Positions 11,427-23,332 of a stretch of 64,000 bases of DNA are shown one piece after another. Made by a program: the position numbers and the translations under genes. Source of the stretch: Salvelinus alpinus (lineage: Eukaryota > Chordata > Actinopteri > Salmoniformes > Salmonidae); contig NC_092122.1 in assembly GCF_045679555.1 (NCBI RefSeq), positions 15,772,565 through 15,836,564 of the forward strand, written 5' to 3'. Each line of letters starts with the position of its first letter. Within the stretch, counting starts at the first letter, position 1. The notes below the pieces were generated by a model. That model had not been told where the DNA came from. It saw nothing but the letters and a program-made list of their open reading frames with translations, and ran no database searches.

Positions 11427-11520
11427 CCTAACCCTTAGACTAGCTAACGTTAGCCAGCTAGCTAATGTTAGCGTTAACCACCTAGCTAAAGTTAGCGTTA
11501 ACCACCTAGCTAACATTAGC
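11427..11520. repeat. Imperfect tandem repeat, GTTAGC/GCTAAC units
   Basis: Repeated blocks GTTAGCGTTAACCACCTAGC occur twice about 31 bp apart, preceded by related CTAGCTAACGTTAGCC sequence. The units are self-complementary, so the stretch can form short hairpins. Confidence 0.75.
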
Positions 11521-11754
11521 CACAACCAATTGAAATTTGTAACATATCATACGTTTCAAATCCGTAATACATTGTACCTTTTGCAAATTTCATAAAGTAT
11601 CATATGAATTGTAATTCGTATATCATACGAAATGGATGATGGACATCAACAAATTAATACAGACCATAAGAAATGTAACATATCTTAATAAAAGCAGTGT
11701 CTTGGATTTACGCACAGAATAATACGAAATGCTCTGACACCAGGTTGACAGACA

Positions 11755-12180
11755 ACACTTTCCGGAATAACTACCAAAGAGGCCCGTAAACAATTATGCA
11801 ATGCCATGAATAATGAAAGTAAATTGCTATAGACATTAAAATAGACGTGGGAGCTGGACAGAGAGGTTGATAATTACTGGCTCTGTGTTATGTAACGGTA
11901 GCCTACTGATTTCTGGTTTGCCTTGGGATGATTTTTCCTTTTTTGTAATTAGGCATCAGGTTCCAGTGGCTCTAAATGGTCAATTATCTTCTGAAATATA
12001 GATGGGCTCCTCTCTGGCTCCATGCAGCCATTAGGCCCTTTATCTATTCATGATGTATAGAGGATGAATATTAATTAAGGATCTACGTGTTGGAACACAT
12101 CTGGCTGCATTAGCAATTCCATTATCCTCCTTTACAGTATTGGATGTTTTGAATAATTTACTACATTTGTAAAGCTCTTT
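11755..12180. other. Unassigned non-coding sequence
   Basis: AT-rich sequence without a recognisable gene or repeat. Confidence 0.5.
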
Positions 12181-12862
12181 TCATTATAGAGCATAGTCTC
12201 AAAGTGCATAAAATGTCAACGAAACAGAAACAAATGGAAACAACTAGACAGGGTAACCAACGCAAAGACAGCAGATGCTACACGGGACAAGGACACCAAG
12301 GAGCACAGCTATCAACAGAAGGCCGTCCTAAAGAGAAAGGTCTTTAGGCCCGTTTTAAAGGAGCCTTCAGGTAGTAGTATTCATTAGGACCCCCAACTAG
12401 CAGCTGCCGAGGCAGTGGCTAATCTTCCTGGGGTCCAAACAGGAATCAAACAAAGAAAATACATAGCACTACATTTACATTACAATTGAGTCATTTAGCA
12501 GATGCTCCCATCCAGAGTGACCCACAGCTAGTGCATTCATCTCAAGACAACCCGGCGAGACAACCACATATCACAGTCGTATCACTACATAATAAAATAC
12601 ACAGTGCCCATCATGTTTTTGAATCTGGTTTTATTGCTAGCTTGAGTTGCCTGGGGTGGCAGAGTTCCATGTAGTCATGGCTCTATTTAATACTGTGCAT
12701 TTCCCAGCCTCTGTTCTTGACCTGGGGACTGTAAAGAGACCTCTGGTTGCATGTCTTGTGTGGTACCAATGAGTGTCTGAACGGTGTGCCAACTGCTTGA
12801 ACAGACAGTTCTGTACAATCAACACCTCGCACAAGGCCAATAGTGATGCAGTCAATTTCTCC

Positions 12863-13225
12863 TCAACTTTGAGCCAACTTTGACATGCATGTTGACATTC
12901 GCCCTGCGTGTACATCTAAGTGCATACGTGCTGCTCTGTTGTGGACCAACTGCAATTTGCATATGTCCTTCTTTGCCACACAACAGTCTAGGTGCGACAA
13001 AACTAGGGCCTGTGGGACCTGTCTGGTTGATTGAGATGTCAAGAAAGCAGAGCAACGCCTTATGGACAGACCTCTTCCTATTTTAGCAACCCTTGAGTCC
13101 ATACGTTTTGACCATGACAGCTTGCTATCTAGGGTTACACCCAGCAGTTTAGTCTCCTCAACTTGCTCAATGGACACATTATTCAATAATAAATCTAGAT
13201 GAGGTTTAGGTTTGATTTGTCCCAA
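12863..13225 (-). pseudogene. Reverse transcriptase C-terminal fragment of the degenerate LINE
   Basis: The product contains EQVEETKLLGVTLDSKLSWS, RCSAFLTSQSTRQVPQALVL, SHLDCC and LQLVHNRAARM, which follow the YADD box in non-LTR reverse transcriptases. It is continuous with the YADN-bearing segment at 14816-15024 once the element at 13266-14815 is removed. Confidence 0.8.
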
Positions 13226-13265
13226 ATATGATGTTTTTAGTTTGAGCTATTTAGCACCAGCCTAT

Positions 13266-14815
13266 TGTCATGACTGTCCTGTGAGGATCTGAATGGGTCA
13301 GATCAGCTCGGCAATGGATGGCAATAACCAGTCCCTCTCTCACCCACAGAAGAGGGGAGGAGGGAACTGCTGCATGTTCCACAGCTCACACCCTGTCATA
13401 AATTAAAGGAGAGGGGATCTAGGGTTTTCCCTACCAGTATTAACCAAAGGAATGTCTTTGTTAACCGAGTTTTCCCGCCGAAACCATAACACGTTCTAAA
13501 GCGAATACTGGAACAATATTTCTAACATAAGAACATGGGGAATGGTCAGAAATGATCTGTAGAAAACTAATATCATATTGGTTTTTATTTTGTGATGTCA
13601 TTAAAAAGGTCATAAAGGAAATACTGTAACTTGGAAAGTATATCCCCTTTATCTAACAAGTTTCCATCCTTAACATTGTCTATGAAATAGGACACATTAT
13701 GAAAGTGTTTTTGTTAAGATAGTAATGTTATTTTAGGAGGTATAAGATAATCGATCTCCTATAAACTGTGCATAGTAAGTAGCCACGCCCCGAGTGAGGT
13801 CAGAGAGCGAGTCAGACTGACGGAACCATCCCCTTCGGCCAGGATGCATAAAACAGAAATTAACATTAATTTCTTGTTGTGGAGTGTGAAGGAAATAAAC
13901 TCGCCTCCCAGACTAGACCAGAACATCACCGGGCTGCAGCTACGAGTGTAAAGTGGTGCAAACACTATCAACACGAGGTGGAGAGAGGAGAAAACTCCCC
14001 TCTCGGACAATCGCTGGTACGGCTGATTAGCTGTCATGAGTCAAATATCTAGAAAAGGGAATCTAAGTGGGACCATCCTACTACTTTACTACTCTTCTCA
14101 AATCACCTTAGTACGCTACTCTCATCACCCAGGGGGAACCATTGACATGGCTGGCTAGCTATCTTCCCAGGAGCATCGTCCAGAGTGAACAACAGTAGAA
14201 GAGACGGGTCCGGACCCTTTCGGACAATCCGAGCCTTACAAGTGTGACGCTGAAAGGCCAACCCACCCCCCTTCCTAAGGAGGGCTGGTTCCAACAGAGA
14301 TAAGGCATTCACATGTAAATACATTCATGATTTTTTACTCCAAACGGGCGGCGTATCGTGTGCAAAGTATATGATTACTGTGAGAATAGTTCTAAAATGA
14401 ATCAATGATGTGTCCCTTTTTCTCTCTCTCTTTTCCACCTCTTCATTCTCTGTGTAACAAGCCGCCATTTGTTGTCGGTCAGTTAGGGACCTATTTCTCA
14501 TGTATTAAGTTAGTAAATAAATAATTAAACCAATTTGTGTAGTACTGAATCATGAGTGAGGCTGGGTTTTTTGCAGATGCATGAGGTTACGACTGTTCAG
14601 AATGATATGATAAGAGGTAATGATTAATACATTGACTGTTTTATGGATGTGATAGGAAAAGACCTTTAGAGTTTAATTCGGGAGATGGTAACGCTTTAAA
14701 CAAATGCTCTCCTAATAAGTTAATTGTTACATGATTAATTTAAATCGGGTAACAATTAAACATAGTTAGTTGATTAAATAACAGTCATCAGATTAATGAA
14801 AGTAAAGTCACAACA
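13266..14815. mobile_element. TGTCATGAC-terminus element, copy 1 (1550 bp)
   Basis: It starts TGTCATGAC and ends GTCACAACA, imperfect inverted ends, and is flanked by CTAT on both sides (13262-13265 and 14816-14819). It lies inside the reverse transcriptase of the degenerate LINE, whose peptide resumes on both sides, so both ends are independently supported. It is related along its length to 16305-18849: both share CGCCCC-GTGAG-type sequence about 500 bp in, a late block with AGTTAGTAAATAAAT, and a similar end. No protein was recognised. The TG...CA ends with a 4-bp duplication would fit a solo LTR or a non-autonomous DNA element. Confidence 0.75.
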
Positions 14816-15024
14816 CTATTGCTAGTTACACATTTTAAAACTCACTGTAGCTATATGTTAAAGCTGTAGGTAATTTATTTTACTGTTGTAGCTGACGTGT
14901 ATACTGTTGAGTTGTCAGCGTACATAGACACACAGGCTTTATTCAAGGTCAGTGGAAGGTTATTAGTAAAAACAGAAAACAATGACCCCTCCCGCCACCC
15001 CTTTGTTTTTACACTGCTGCTACT

Positions 15025-15306
15025 CGCTGTTTATTATCTATGCATATTCACTTTACAAATTACCTCAACTAACCTGTACCGCCGCACATCGACTCGGTAC
15101 CGGTACCCCCTGTTTATAGCCTCGTTATTGTTATGTACATTTATTGTGTTACTTTTTGATTGATTTGATTTCTTTCGTTTATTTAGTAAATATATTACTA
15201 ACTATTTCTTGAACTGCATTGTTGGTTAAGTGCTTGTAAGTACGCATTTCACTATAAGATCTACACCTGTTGTATTCGGCACATGTGACTAATACAAATT
15301 GATTTG
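15025..15306 (+). mobile_element. L2-like LINE 3' tail fragment
   Basis: Plus-strand copy of the 3' end of the subfamily seen at 10168-10903 on the minus strand: shared GGTACCGGTACC, then AAGTGCTTGTAAGTA, CATTTCACTATA and GTTGTATTCGGCACATGTGA. It interrupts the degenerate LINE on the opposite strand. Confidence 0.8.
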
Positions 15307-16304
15307 AGGCTTCCATAAATGAAAACACTGCTCTATTAGATTGGCAACTCATCCATGATGAGACAGAGGATGGAAATCCATTACACCTACGTTTTTTCAG
15401 CAGTAGGTTATGATCAATGATATCAAAAGCAGCACCGAAGTCTAACAAAACAGCTCCCACTTATACATTTCTTTCAGCCAATCATCAGTCATTTGTTTCA
15501 GTGCCAAGCATGTTGAGTGCCCTTCCCTATAAGCATGCTGAAAGTCTGTTAAGTTTTTTTCTGTAAAATATCATTGTATTTGGTCAAACATGATTTTTTC
15601 ACAAGCTTGCTAAGCACCGGTAACAGGCTGATTGGTCAAATGTTTGAACCATTAAAAGTATACTTTGCTATTCTTGGGCAGCGGAATGACCTTTGCCTCC
15701 CTCCAGGCTTGAGGGTGCACTCCGTCTACTAGGCTTAAATTGAAGATGTGGCAAATAGGAGTCGCAATGTATAACGGACCAAATAATGAAAGACAAGCAC
15801 TGTAGTTTTAAATTCCGCAAAGTTAGTGTGGAAGAGGTGATAACATTATTGCTATCAATAAGGACAAACCACCTAGTGCCTACAACCTGGATGGTAAATT
15901 ACTGAGGTTGGTAGTGGAAAACATGAGTATGAAGGCTCAGCATTTATTTGCTTGTCAACAAGAAAATAAAAGTGGTTGCAATATCAAAGGGTTTTGTTAT
16001 GATCAAGCCATCTGCTCAATGAAGGATGGAGCTAGCTTTAGTTAGCTTTTTTGCCTAGAATTTTATTTAAGGTACTCTAGAGCTTTTTACTATCATTCAC
16101 CTTTGTTCCATAGTATAGTTTCTTATTTTTGTAAAGTTATGCGATTTCTCAATTTATAGTATGTTTGCCAATCTGCTGTGTTGCCAGACTTATTTGCTAT
16201 TCCCTTTGCCTCATCCCTCGCAGCCATGGAGTTTTTCAATTCATCATCTATTCATTGGGATTTGGCAGTTCTAACAGTGCGTTTCTTGATGGGTGCATGA
16301 CTAT

Positions 16305-18849
16305 TGTCATGACGTGTCCCTTTCTGGGTGTAGATTGTGGCTTCCCCCGCTCTCACTCTCTCCTACACCCAGGTTCTGTTATCTCAGGCCATAAATACCT
16401 GGTGGAGACTCTCTCCCCCTGGTCATGCAGAGAGACCACAGAGGTAACAAAGGGTGACCTCATGGAGGGCAGGAAACACACAACTATATCTTTGAATGTG
16501 TACATTTCTCAATTATGGGGGTTGCATCTAATTCTTGTATAAAATGAATGAGTAAAGATGAAACTATTTGTGAAATGTGATGTTAACCTTTAATTTGAGA
16601 GAATTGTATTCCATGTAAAGGTTAACTACTCAACGCCCACGCCCCGTGAGCGCAGACATGATCTGCCGTCATGGAACCGCCCTTTTCCATTGTTACGAAT
16701 TAAACCCACTCCTGAGGAAATTCACATCAGACCACGCAAACTCCGGTGTAAGCTAAGGTTGCAATGGTGGTTGAATACCTAACCATACCATGTGGAGTAT
16801 TAGCTACACGGCTGGAAATGGTTAAACTCTGAGACTATCGATCCCTACAGAATATGAGCAAATCTTAGATACTAATTACTAGACTGCAGCTAGAAATTAT
16901 GTAAACCTAGGATGGAATACCAACAACAGCCAAAACATCTATTCTAAGAACAACGCCTGACGTTATTATTACAACAGACACTATCAGGAGCCGCCAATAG
17001 ATCTACAACCATGAAAGACATTGTGACTTCTGGGGAAGTAACCCGAGACTCTGATGAACTGACTCTACAGCAGACGGACCGACAATTCCAACAGAGAAGA
17101 CAACAACGACATATATTTTTAAACCTGCATATTAAGTTAATATTGCCTGCTAACATGAACTTCTTATAACTAGGGAAATTGTGTCACTTCTCTTGCATTC
17201 CGTGCAAGCAGTCAGGGTATATGCAGCAGTTTGGGGCGCCTGGCTCATTGCGAACTGTGTGAAGTCCATTTATTCCTAACAAAGACCGTAATTAATTTGC
17301 CAGAATTGTACATAATTATGACATAACATTGAAGGTTGTGTAATGTAACAGGAATATTTAGACTTAGGGATGCCACCCGTTAGATAAAATACGGAACCGT
17401 TCTGTATTTCACTTAAAGAATAAACGTTTTGTTTTCGAAATGATCGTTTCCGGATTCGACCATATTAATGACCAAAGGCTCGTATTTCTGTGTGTTATTA
17501 TGTTATAATTAAGTCTATGATTTGATAGAGCAGTCTGACTGAGCGATGGTAGGCAGCAGCAGGCTTGTAAGCATTCATTCAAACAGCACTTTCGTGCGTT
17601 TGCCAGCAGCTCTTTGCTGTGCTTCAAGCATTGAGCTGTTTATGACTTCAAGCCTATCAACTCCCGAGATTAGGCTGGTGTAACCGATGTGAAATGCCTA
17701 GCTAGTTAGCAGGGTGCGCACTAATAGCGTTTCAATCGTTGACGTCACTCGCTCTGAGACCTTGAAGTAGTTGTTCCCTTTGCTCTGCAAGGGCCGCGGC
17801 TTTTGTGGAGTGATGGGTAACGATGCTTCGAGGGTGGCTGTTGTCGGTGTGTTCCTGGTTCGAGCCCAGTTAGCGGCGAGGAGAGGGATGGAAGCTATAC
17901 TGTTACACTGGCAATACCAAAAGTGCCTATAAGAACATCCAATAGTCAAAGGTATATTAAATACAAATGGTATAGAGAGAAATAGTCCTATAATTCCTAT
18001 AATAACTACAACCTAAAACTTCTTACCTGGGAATATTGAAGACTCATGTTAAAAGGAACCACCAGCTTTCATATGTTCTCATGTTCTGAGCAAGGAACTT
18101 AAACGTTAGCTTTTTTACATGGCACATATTGCAATTTTACTTTCTTCTCCAACACTTTGTTTTTGCATTATTTAAACCAAATTGAACATTTTTCATTATT
18201 TATTTGAGGCTAAATTGATTTTATTGATGTATTATATTAAGTTAAAATAAGTGTTCATTCAGTATTGTTGGAATTGTCATTATTACAAATAAAATAAAAA
18301 TCGGTATCGGCGTTGAAAAATCATAATCAGTCGACCTATAATAATTATCCACTGTGTGTAGTGATCCATTTAGTCTTTCCCACTATCGGTCCACACCCCC
18401 TTTTCTTTGTATACCAAGCATTCATATCGGTTTAGCCCACTAGGGGATCTTCCCTATCATTGTTAGTAACCAATATCTACTGTCTGTTTGTTATGCATTT
18501 CTGTTGTTATTTAGTTAGTTAGTAAATAAATGACTAAGCCAATTGGTGTATGGATGATTCATGGTTTAGGCTGAGTTCGGTCAGATAACCAAGAATTCTA
18601 CGACGTTTGAAATGAGACTGACGTAAGGTAAAGAATAATTCATTCATAGAAGACTAATTGATCAGATATTAAAATATCTGAAGAGTTATATTCTGAAATG
18701 TATAACTTTGTAATCTGAAGATTTTCCATGGTGCCCCGACTTCCTAGTTAATAAATATACACGATTAGTTTAATCACGTAATAATAATTACAGAGAATTG
18801 ATTTGATAAAATAACAGTCTTCACCTTTAATGATATGTAAGACATGACA
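16305..18849. mobile_element. TGTCATGAC-terminus element, copy 2 (2545 bp, interrupted)
   Basis: It starts TGTCATGAC and ends GACATGACA. The flanks are CTAT (16301-16304) and TTAT (18850-18853), a 4-bp duplication with one mismatch. Subtracting the insertion at about 17362-18345 leaves about 1.56 kb, matching the 1550 bp of copy 1. The two copies are clearly diverged, so they are different subfamilies or old insertions. No coding sequence was recognised. Confidence 0.7.
17362..18345. mobile_element. Dispersed repeat nested in the TGTCATGAC element
   Basis: The block contains sequence I recognise as a repeat common in teleosts: GACGTCACTCGCTCTGAGACC, GGTAACGATGCTTCGAGGG, a tRNA-like box (GGTTCGAGCCC) near 17858, and an end with ATCGGTATCGGCGTTG near 18300-18316. 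Its removal restores the size of the host element. The class is uncertain and the boundaries are approximate. Confidence 0.6.
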
Positions 18850-19496
18850 TTATTAGTAACTGGAAGAAGCAATTTCAGAATCAATGTTCCGAGAAGGAAT
18901 TCCATATCATATGTATAGTGGGCTATTAGGCTACTTAGCTTGGCTGAAGTAGGTGCTCTGGTCTGAGTACAACCCATCCCTCTGTCTGAAAGGAGAAACC
19001 TGAGTCCAAAGGGCTTCCAGTAGCCTACAGCCTGAGAGTTATGGTTACACCAGCCAGGACCCAAGCGTCCAGTTTGGTTTCTATGAGGATAGTACACAAA
19101 CAAATACATGACATCATCATTGCCCCCATTTTCCCAAATTAGGACAAAACAAGTACATGAGCCATAATCTTTTGCATAATGAATGATTCATTCACAGGAA
19201 AGCAGCAGAGGCCCGCCCACAGACAGAAAGACAGCGGGAGCTTGAGAGCTCCTCAGCAGTGGCCCAGTGAGCAGCAATAGTGGTAAGCCTATCTACACCG
19301 CCTGGCTCCGGACTTCATCTCCCATAAGGCTTTGCAGCAGCCTCGTGGGCACAAACTCCTGTCCGGAAGTGGGTAACCCTTCAACCCTCCATGACCACCA
19401 CCCTACCCCAGCCAGCTCATGTGACTGGACCCAGGCAGTGGGCACACAGGAATGTTAAGAGTCTGCAAAGGCTGTTTAATCCCAGGCATTTCACAT

Positions 19497-19530
19497 CAAG
19501 GCACAGAGAGAGCTAACTCTCTGTGCCTTG
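19497..19530. other. Perfect 14-bp hairpin
   Basis: CAAGGCACAGAGAG (19497-19510), a 6-nt spacer AGCTAA, then the exact reverse complement (19517-19530). Nothing else nearby identifies it as a known RNA gene. Confidence 0.8.
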
Positions 19531-20352
19531 TTCAGGCTGCAGAAAGGAGTGGATGGGGTGTTTGAGCTGTAAGAGCTGTAACTGTTCCTAACACATCTGG
19601 ATCCCTGGGCTCTCCCTGCACCGAGGACTGTGAAGAAGATGGGTTCTTCACCCCACCCCCCCCCCACACACGTTGTGCTATGGATTTGATGTGGGTGGTG
19701 GTGGTGGCGGCATAGTGTAGTACACACTTGTTACTAGATTTAGGCACACTGCAGTGGAGAAGTGATCAGTGAATCTGTTGGTGTGTCTGTGTCAAACTAA
19801 ATTAAGCATTATGACAGAGCAGTCAAGGACAGGAAAGAATGAATGACAGAACTATAAAAATAACTATAAAAAGAACTGGAAAAGAAAAGCAGAATTAAAA
19901 AGCTGGAAATGATAACATTGCTCAATGCAGTTGTGACGATTACGTGAAGCGCTTTTCTTGGCTCAATGCATGCACTCTACTTGAGGAGACGTGTTGTCAT
20001 TGATAACATTATTATTTATTTTTTTACTAAATCTTGGGTTGGCGTCATTCTTTAATTGGCCCCGTAGAGTCACATGGACGCCTCGTCACAAAGACCCAAT
20101 GTTCCATTGGCAGAAAACAGCTGGGTGATGAAAGATGGCGTTTTACATCCCATCATTGTCTAACACATAGAAACATCAGGAGCTATTTATAACACGTCTG
20201 TTCTCCACTGAGCTGAAGGAAATGCCTGTCTAAAGGAATATCTCTGCCTGTTGCCATGGAGCCCAGCGCCGATGACATCACGGGGAGAGGACGAAGATGA
20301 AAGCGAGTCACGGGGACTGAACAAGAGCAACAAAGATCAGGTAACGTGTTGT

Positions 20353-20370
20353 GGGGGGGGGGGGGGGGGG
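20353..20370. repeat. Homopolymer G18
   Basis: Eighteen consecutive G on the plus strand, then AGAAAAAG. It could form a G-quadruplex. Confidence 0.95.
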
Positions 20371-21098
20371 AGAAAAAGATAGAAGCAAGGAGCGTAACCA
20401 CAGGCGTATAGTTACACACAAATACAGTAGTAGATTGATATCACACACACATTTGTTTAACTATCCTTGTGGGGACCAAACAATTGATTCCCATTCTAAA
20501 TAATTTTTGTGGGGTGGAGAAATGCTTTCAGTTTTAAAGCTAATTCACTGCAATTCTACACATTATGCCATGACTAATGCCATGTTGTTGATATCCGAAT
20601 GAGAGTGACTAACAAAATCTGGAGGTCAGGGCCCCTGGGCACGTGCCCTGCATGCCTGGATGGTATTCGGCCATGATTACTACAAAATTAGATAGCTGGC
20701 TAGACTAACTTCCCAATCAACATTTATTTTGCTGACATGGCTAATTTATTGACTTTCACGCTAACTATGCCACATCTGTTGAAAATCAAAACTCCTTCAG
20801 GGAAACATTGTCTCTCACACACACACACACACAGAAAGAGAGAACATCCACACACAATATCAACAGGTCCTCTGATTGGTAATAACAGGAGAACTGGTAA
20901 GACCAGGGTTGGTCAGCTGTGGACAGTTTCCAGGCGTTGGAAAGTGACATTGATCAATTTCTCCTTCTCATGTCACAGCTTCAGTGGTGTATCATATAGA
21001 ATTACTAATACCGACACTGACTATAGTCTCCAATCAGCTGTGCCCCTTATTGCATGCAGAAGTTTGTGTTGGTGCTCCCTGGGGTTATAATACAAACA

Positions 21099-21100
<2 letters not shown>

Positions 21101-21137
<37 letters not shown>
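21101..21137. repeat. (GT)n microsatellite
   Basis: About 18 GT units followed by G7. Confidence 0.95.
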
Positions 21138-21139
<2 letters not shown>

Positions 21140-22220
21140 GGGGGTTGAGTCCTTCCATGAAGGTGAAGAGTCTACACCGGTAGACTGAAAGGAAACATTG
21201 CAGATTGTGTGTGTGTGCGTACGTGCGAGTGAATACAGCACCCCATGATGACTTGGAGGTGGCAGCCAGACAGACAAAGTGTGGCTAGTTTAACTATGTG
21301 GCCGGTCCAACACAGCCACCACCAGGCCCAGATCCCACCGATAAGCCTGTCTTCTCCCTCCAACGGCCAGCTGCTTCATACAGAGATACCAGACACAGTA
21401 AACAAAGAGTCAACGCTGTACAGTTCCAGGCAGCACAGGAATAATGTGTCCATTGTTCTATCACACACACACCACAACCTCCCTCTGTTCTTCAGCGTTA
21501 ACCATTCATTAACAGTGTCACTATTGTTTGTCAGTATTTCACACTGCCGCAGCCCGCCACCCATGCTCTCCGAGTTTTTTTTGTTCTCATATTTTCGGGG
21601 TGCTAAAAATATACCTCCCCCAACCGTGGCGCCCATGGGAGCCAAATCCCTGAGCCCCGCTTCACATAAATACATCTTCCTCCCTCCCTCCGTCCGTCAC
21701 ACCTGTCTCTCCCTCCTTCTCTGTCATATTGTAATGACAGCTAAACTATGCAAATGTAGCTTCCCTGCACAGACACGCTGCCACAGGGATGTGCACACAT
21801 CTATAGATGCAAATCAGCGTGTCTATCATGTGCACACATTATGCAAAATATGGTGCCCAACCCAGTCCTTAGAAAGTTCTTAGAGAATAGAGATCCCCAG
21901 GTGGAAGACAATCTGGCCAGGGATGGAAGGACAGAAGAAGTAGTGAACGCTCCACAGTGTTGAAGGGTTGTGTGGCTGCTAAGGGGCATCTGTGCCAGTT
22001 CAATGCCTGGCCAGATCTGAGGTGAGGTGGCCCAGATCTGACTTGGGTATGGGAGTTCACAAGAGTGTGTCACAGAAGTGGACAGTAGTGGTCTATGCCT
22101 ATGGAAAGTGCCAACTCATTTACATTGCAAACAGTATATCTGGGATAACATCTATGACCAATACAAATATGTATCAGATAATCTGAACAAGCTCACACGA
22201 TATGGGAACTGAATAGGGGT

Positions 22221-22322
22221 CTCTCACACACGTCAATTCAATGTCTATTCCATGTTGGTTCAACGTAACTTCATTGAAATGACGTTGGAAACATTGATTC
22301 CACCAGTGTGCCCCCAGTGGGA
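22221..22322. repeat. Dispersed repeat fragment
   Basis: The block with TTCAATGTCTATTCCATGTTG and ATTGAAATGACGTTGGAAAC, ending CACCAGTGTGCCCCCAGTGGG, resembles a short dispersed repeat seen often in salmonid and other teleost sequence (from memory). The ends are approximate. Confidence 0.5.
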
Positions 22323-22382
22323 GGTTACTAAGGAGATTCACCATAGAAAACCTTGTCTCTCATGACAGGCTGTTCTGAGTTG

Positions 22383-22697
22383 TAAGGTTATAAAGAACCT
22401 GTCAACTGCATGAAAGGTTATAAAGAACAAAGTGTGGCTAGTTTAACTGCATGAAAGGTTATAAAAAACCTGTAAACTGCATGAAAGGTTATAAAGAACC
22501 TGTAAACTACATGAAAGGTTATAAAGAACCTGTAAACTACATGAAAGGTTATAAAGAACCTGTAAACAACATGAAAGGTTATAAAGAACCTGTAAACTAC
22601 ATGAAAGGTTATAAAGAACCTGTAAACTACATGAAAGGTTATAAAGAACCTGTAAACTACATGAAAGGTCATAAAGAACCTGTAAACTACATGAAAG
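22383..22697. repeat. Minisatellite, 30-bp unit
   Basis: Units of the form ATGAAAGGTTATAAAGAACC followed by TGTAAACTAC. About eight near-perfect copies run from 22451 to 22697, with two diverged copies before (22383-22450). Because the unit is 30 bp, all frames stay open on both strands (MKGYKEPVNY repeats on plus). These frames lack any gene context and are not annotated as proteins. Confidence 0.95.
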
Positions 22698-23332
22698 CGT
22701 TTCATTTCCCCCGAAAACCCAAACCAACAATAGTTCTGCAGGGTAATTTGGCTAATGAGAATAGAGATAATGGAAGTGATTTTTTTATGTCATTATGACC
22801 AAACATGTCACCATGGCCACTGACCAGACTCTGCCTCTCCTCAAGTCACCCACAACCCAATGACAACAGGCTGTCAATCATTCAACACCCAACAGCAGTG
22901 CCACACTCCAGACAGCTGTATATTCAAACAAACAGGGAAATGCCACCGGAGGAGAATAATCTAGAGACAAGGAGAATTGTCTCCAGTTTGCCAGTTTCCT
23001 TGATCACACACACTATGATCTGATGTGTTTTGTATGCGTTTGTGCCAAACACTCAAGAAACACTTGAATTTCAAAAATGTAACGCTACGTTAAAGTAAAA
23101 AAAATTAAGGAACAAAGACACTGGGAATTAGCATGGTGGGAAAATCACTCCCGTTATACCACTATTTCACAGTGAAGTGTGTCACACCGTGTGAAGTAAA
23201 ACAAAAGTTAAACAGAAGGATACATTTTGGGGTTTCCCCCAGCAAGCTGGGCATGGCAGCCAGTAAGCATGTGACATCAGTGTGACATCAACATGGCATA
23301 AAGAAACAGGATGGTAAAACATAAAAATGATG

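Larger units (their letters stand above)
9843..11747. mobile_element. DNA element with 7-bp target duplication, interrupted by an L2 fragment
   Basis: The left end CAGCCTGGTCTCA and right end TGACACCAGGTTG are inverted repeats of about 13 bp. A perfect 7-bp duplication, ACAGACA, flanks it at 9836-9842 and 11748-11754. Removing the nested L2 fragment (10168-10903) leaves about 1.17 kb. No transposase frame was found, so it is non-autonomous. The interior contains GCTAGCTAA-rich sequence at 11440-11520. The 7-bp duplication does not by itself assign a superfamily. Confidence 0.8.
12181..16304 (-). mobile_element. Degenerate non-LTR retrotransposon with two nested insertions
   Basis: Reading the minus strand from 16304 down gives, in broken frames: reverse transcriptase priming-side motifs near 15640-15500 (LSKLV, then HAYREGHST), a first catalytic box GAVLLDFGAAFDIIDHNLLL at 15403-15460, a mutated YADD box (YADN) near 14930, then ETKLLGVTLDSKLSWSK and LQLVHNRAAR at 12863-13140, and the C-terminal part (ATRGLFTVPRSRT) to about 12640. 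Below 12480 is a 3' UTR-like block (TTTGGACCCCAGGAAGATTA on the minus strand). The coding order is collinear once 13266-14815 and 15025-15306 are removed. Many stops and frameshifts show an old, dead copy. The family is distinct from the L2 copies and I do not assign a clade. Confidence 0.8.
18850..22220. other. Mostly unassigned non-coding sequence
   Basis: No conserved exon was recognised. Contents noted separately are a perfect hairpin (19497-19530), a G18 run (20353-20370) and a GT microsatellite (21101-21137). The stretch around 20600-20660 (GGAGGTCAGGGCCCCTGGGC) resembles dispersed fish repeats but could not be bounded. Confidence 0.5.

Noticed and set aside
16165-16542. 125-codon plus-strand frame starting MPICCVARLI
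   Set aside because: It spans the boundary between the degenerate LINE (opposite strand) and the TGTCATGAC element, so it is chance.
13266-18849. Interpretation of the two TGTCATGAC elements as the paired LTRs of one retroelement
   Set aside because: They are too diverged, each has its own 4-bp flank, and the sequence between them is a LINE and an L2 tail rather than gag-pol.
22418-22798. Repeat-peptide frames (MKGYKEPVNY and FHVVYRFFIT types)
   Set aside because: By-product of a 30-bp minisatellite; three frames are open at once.
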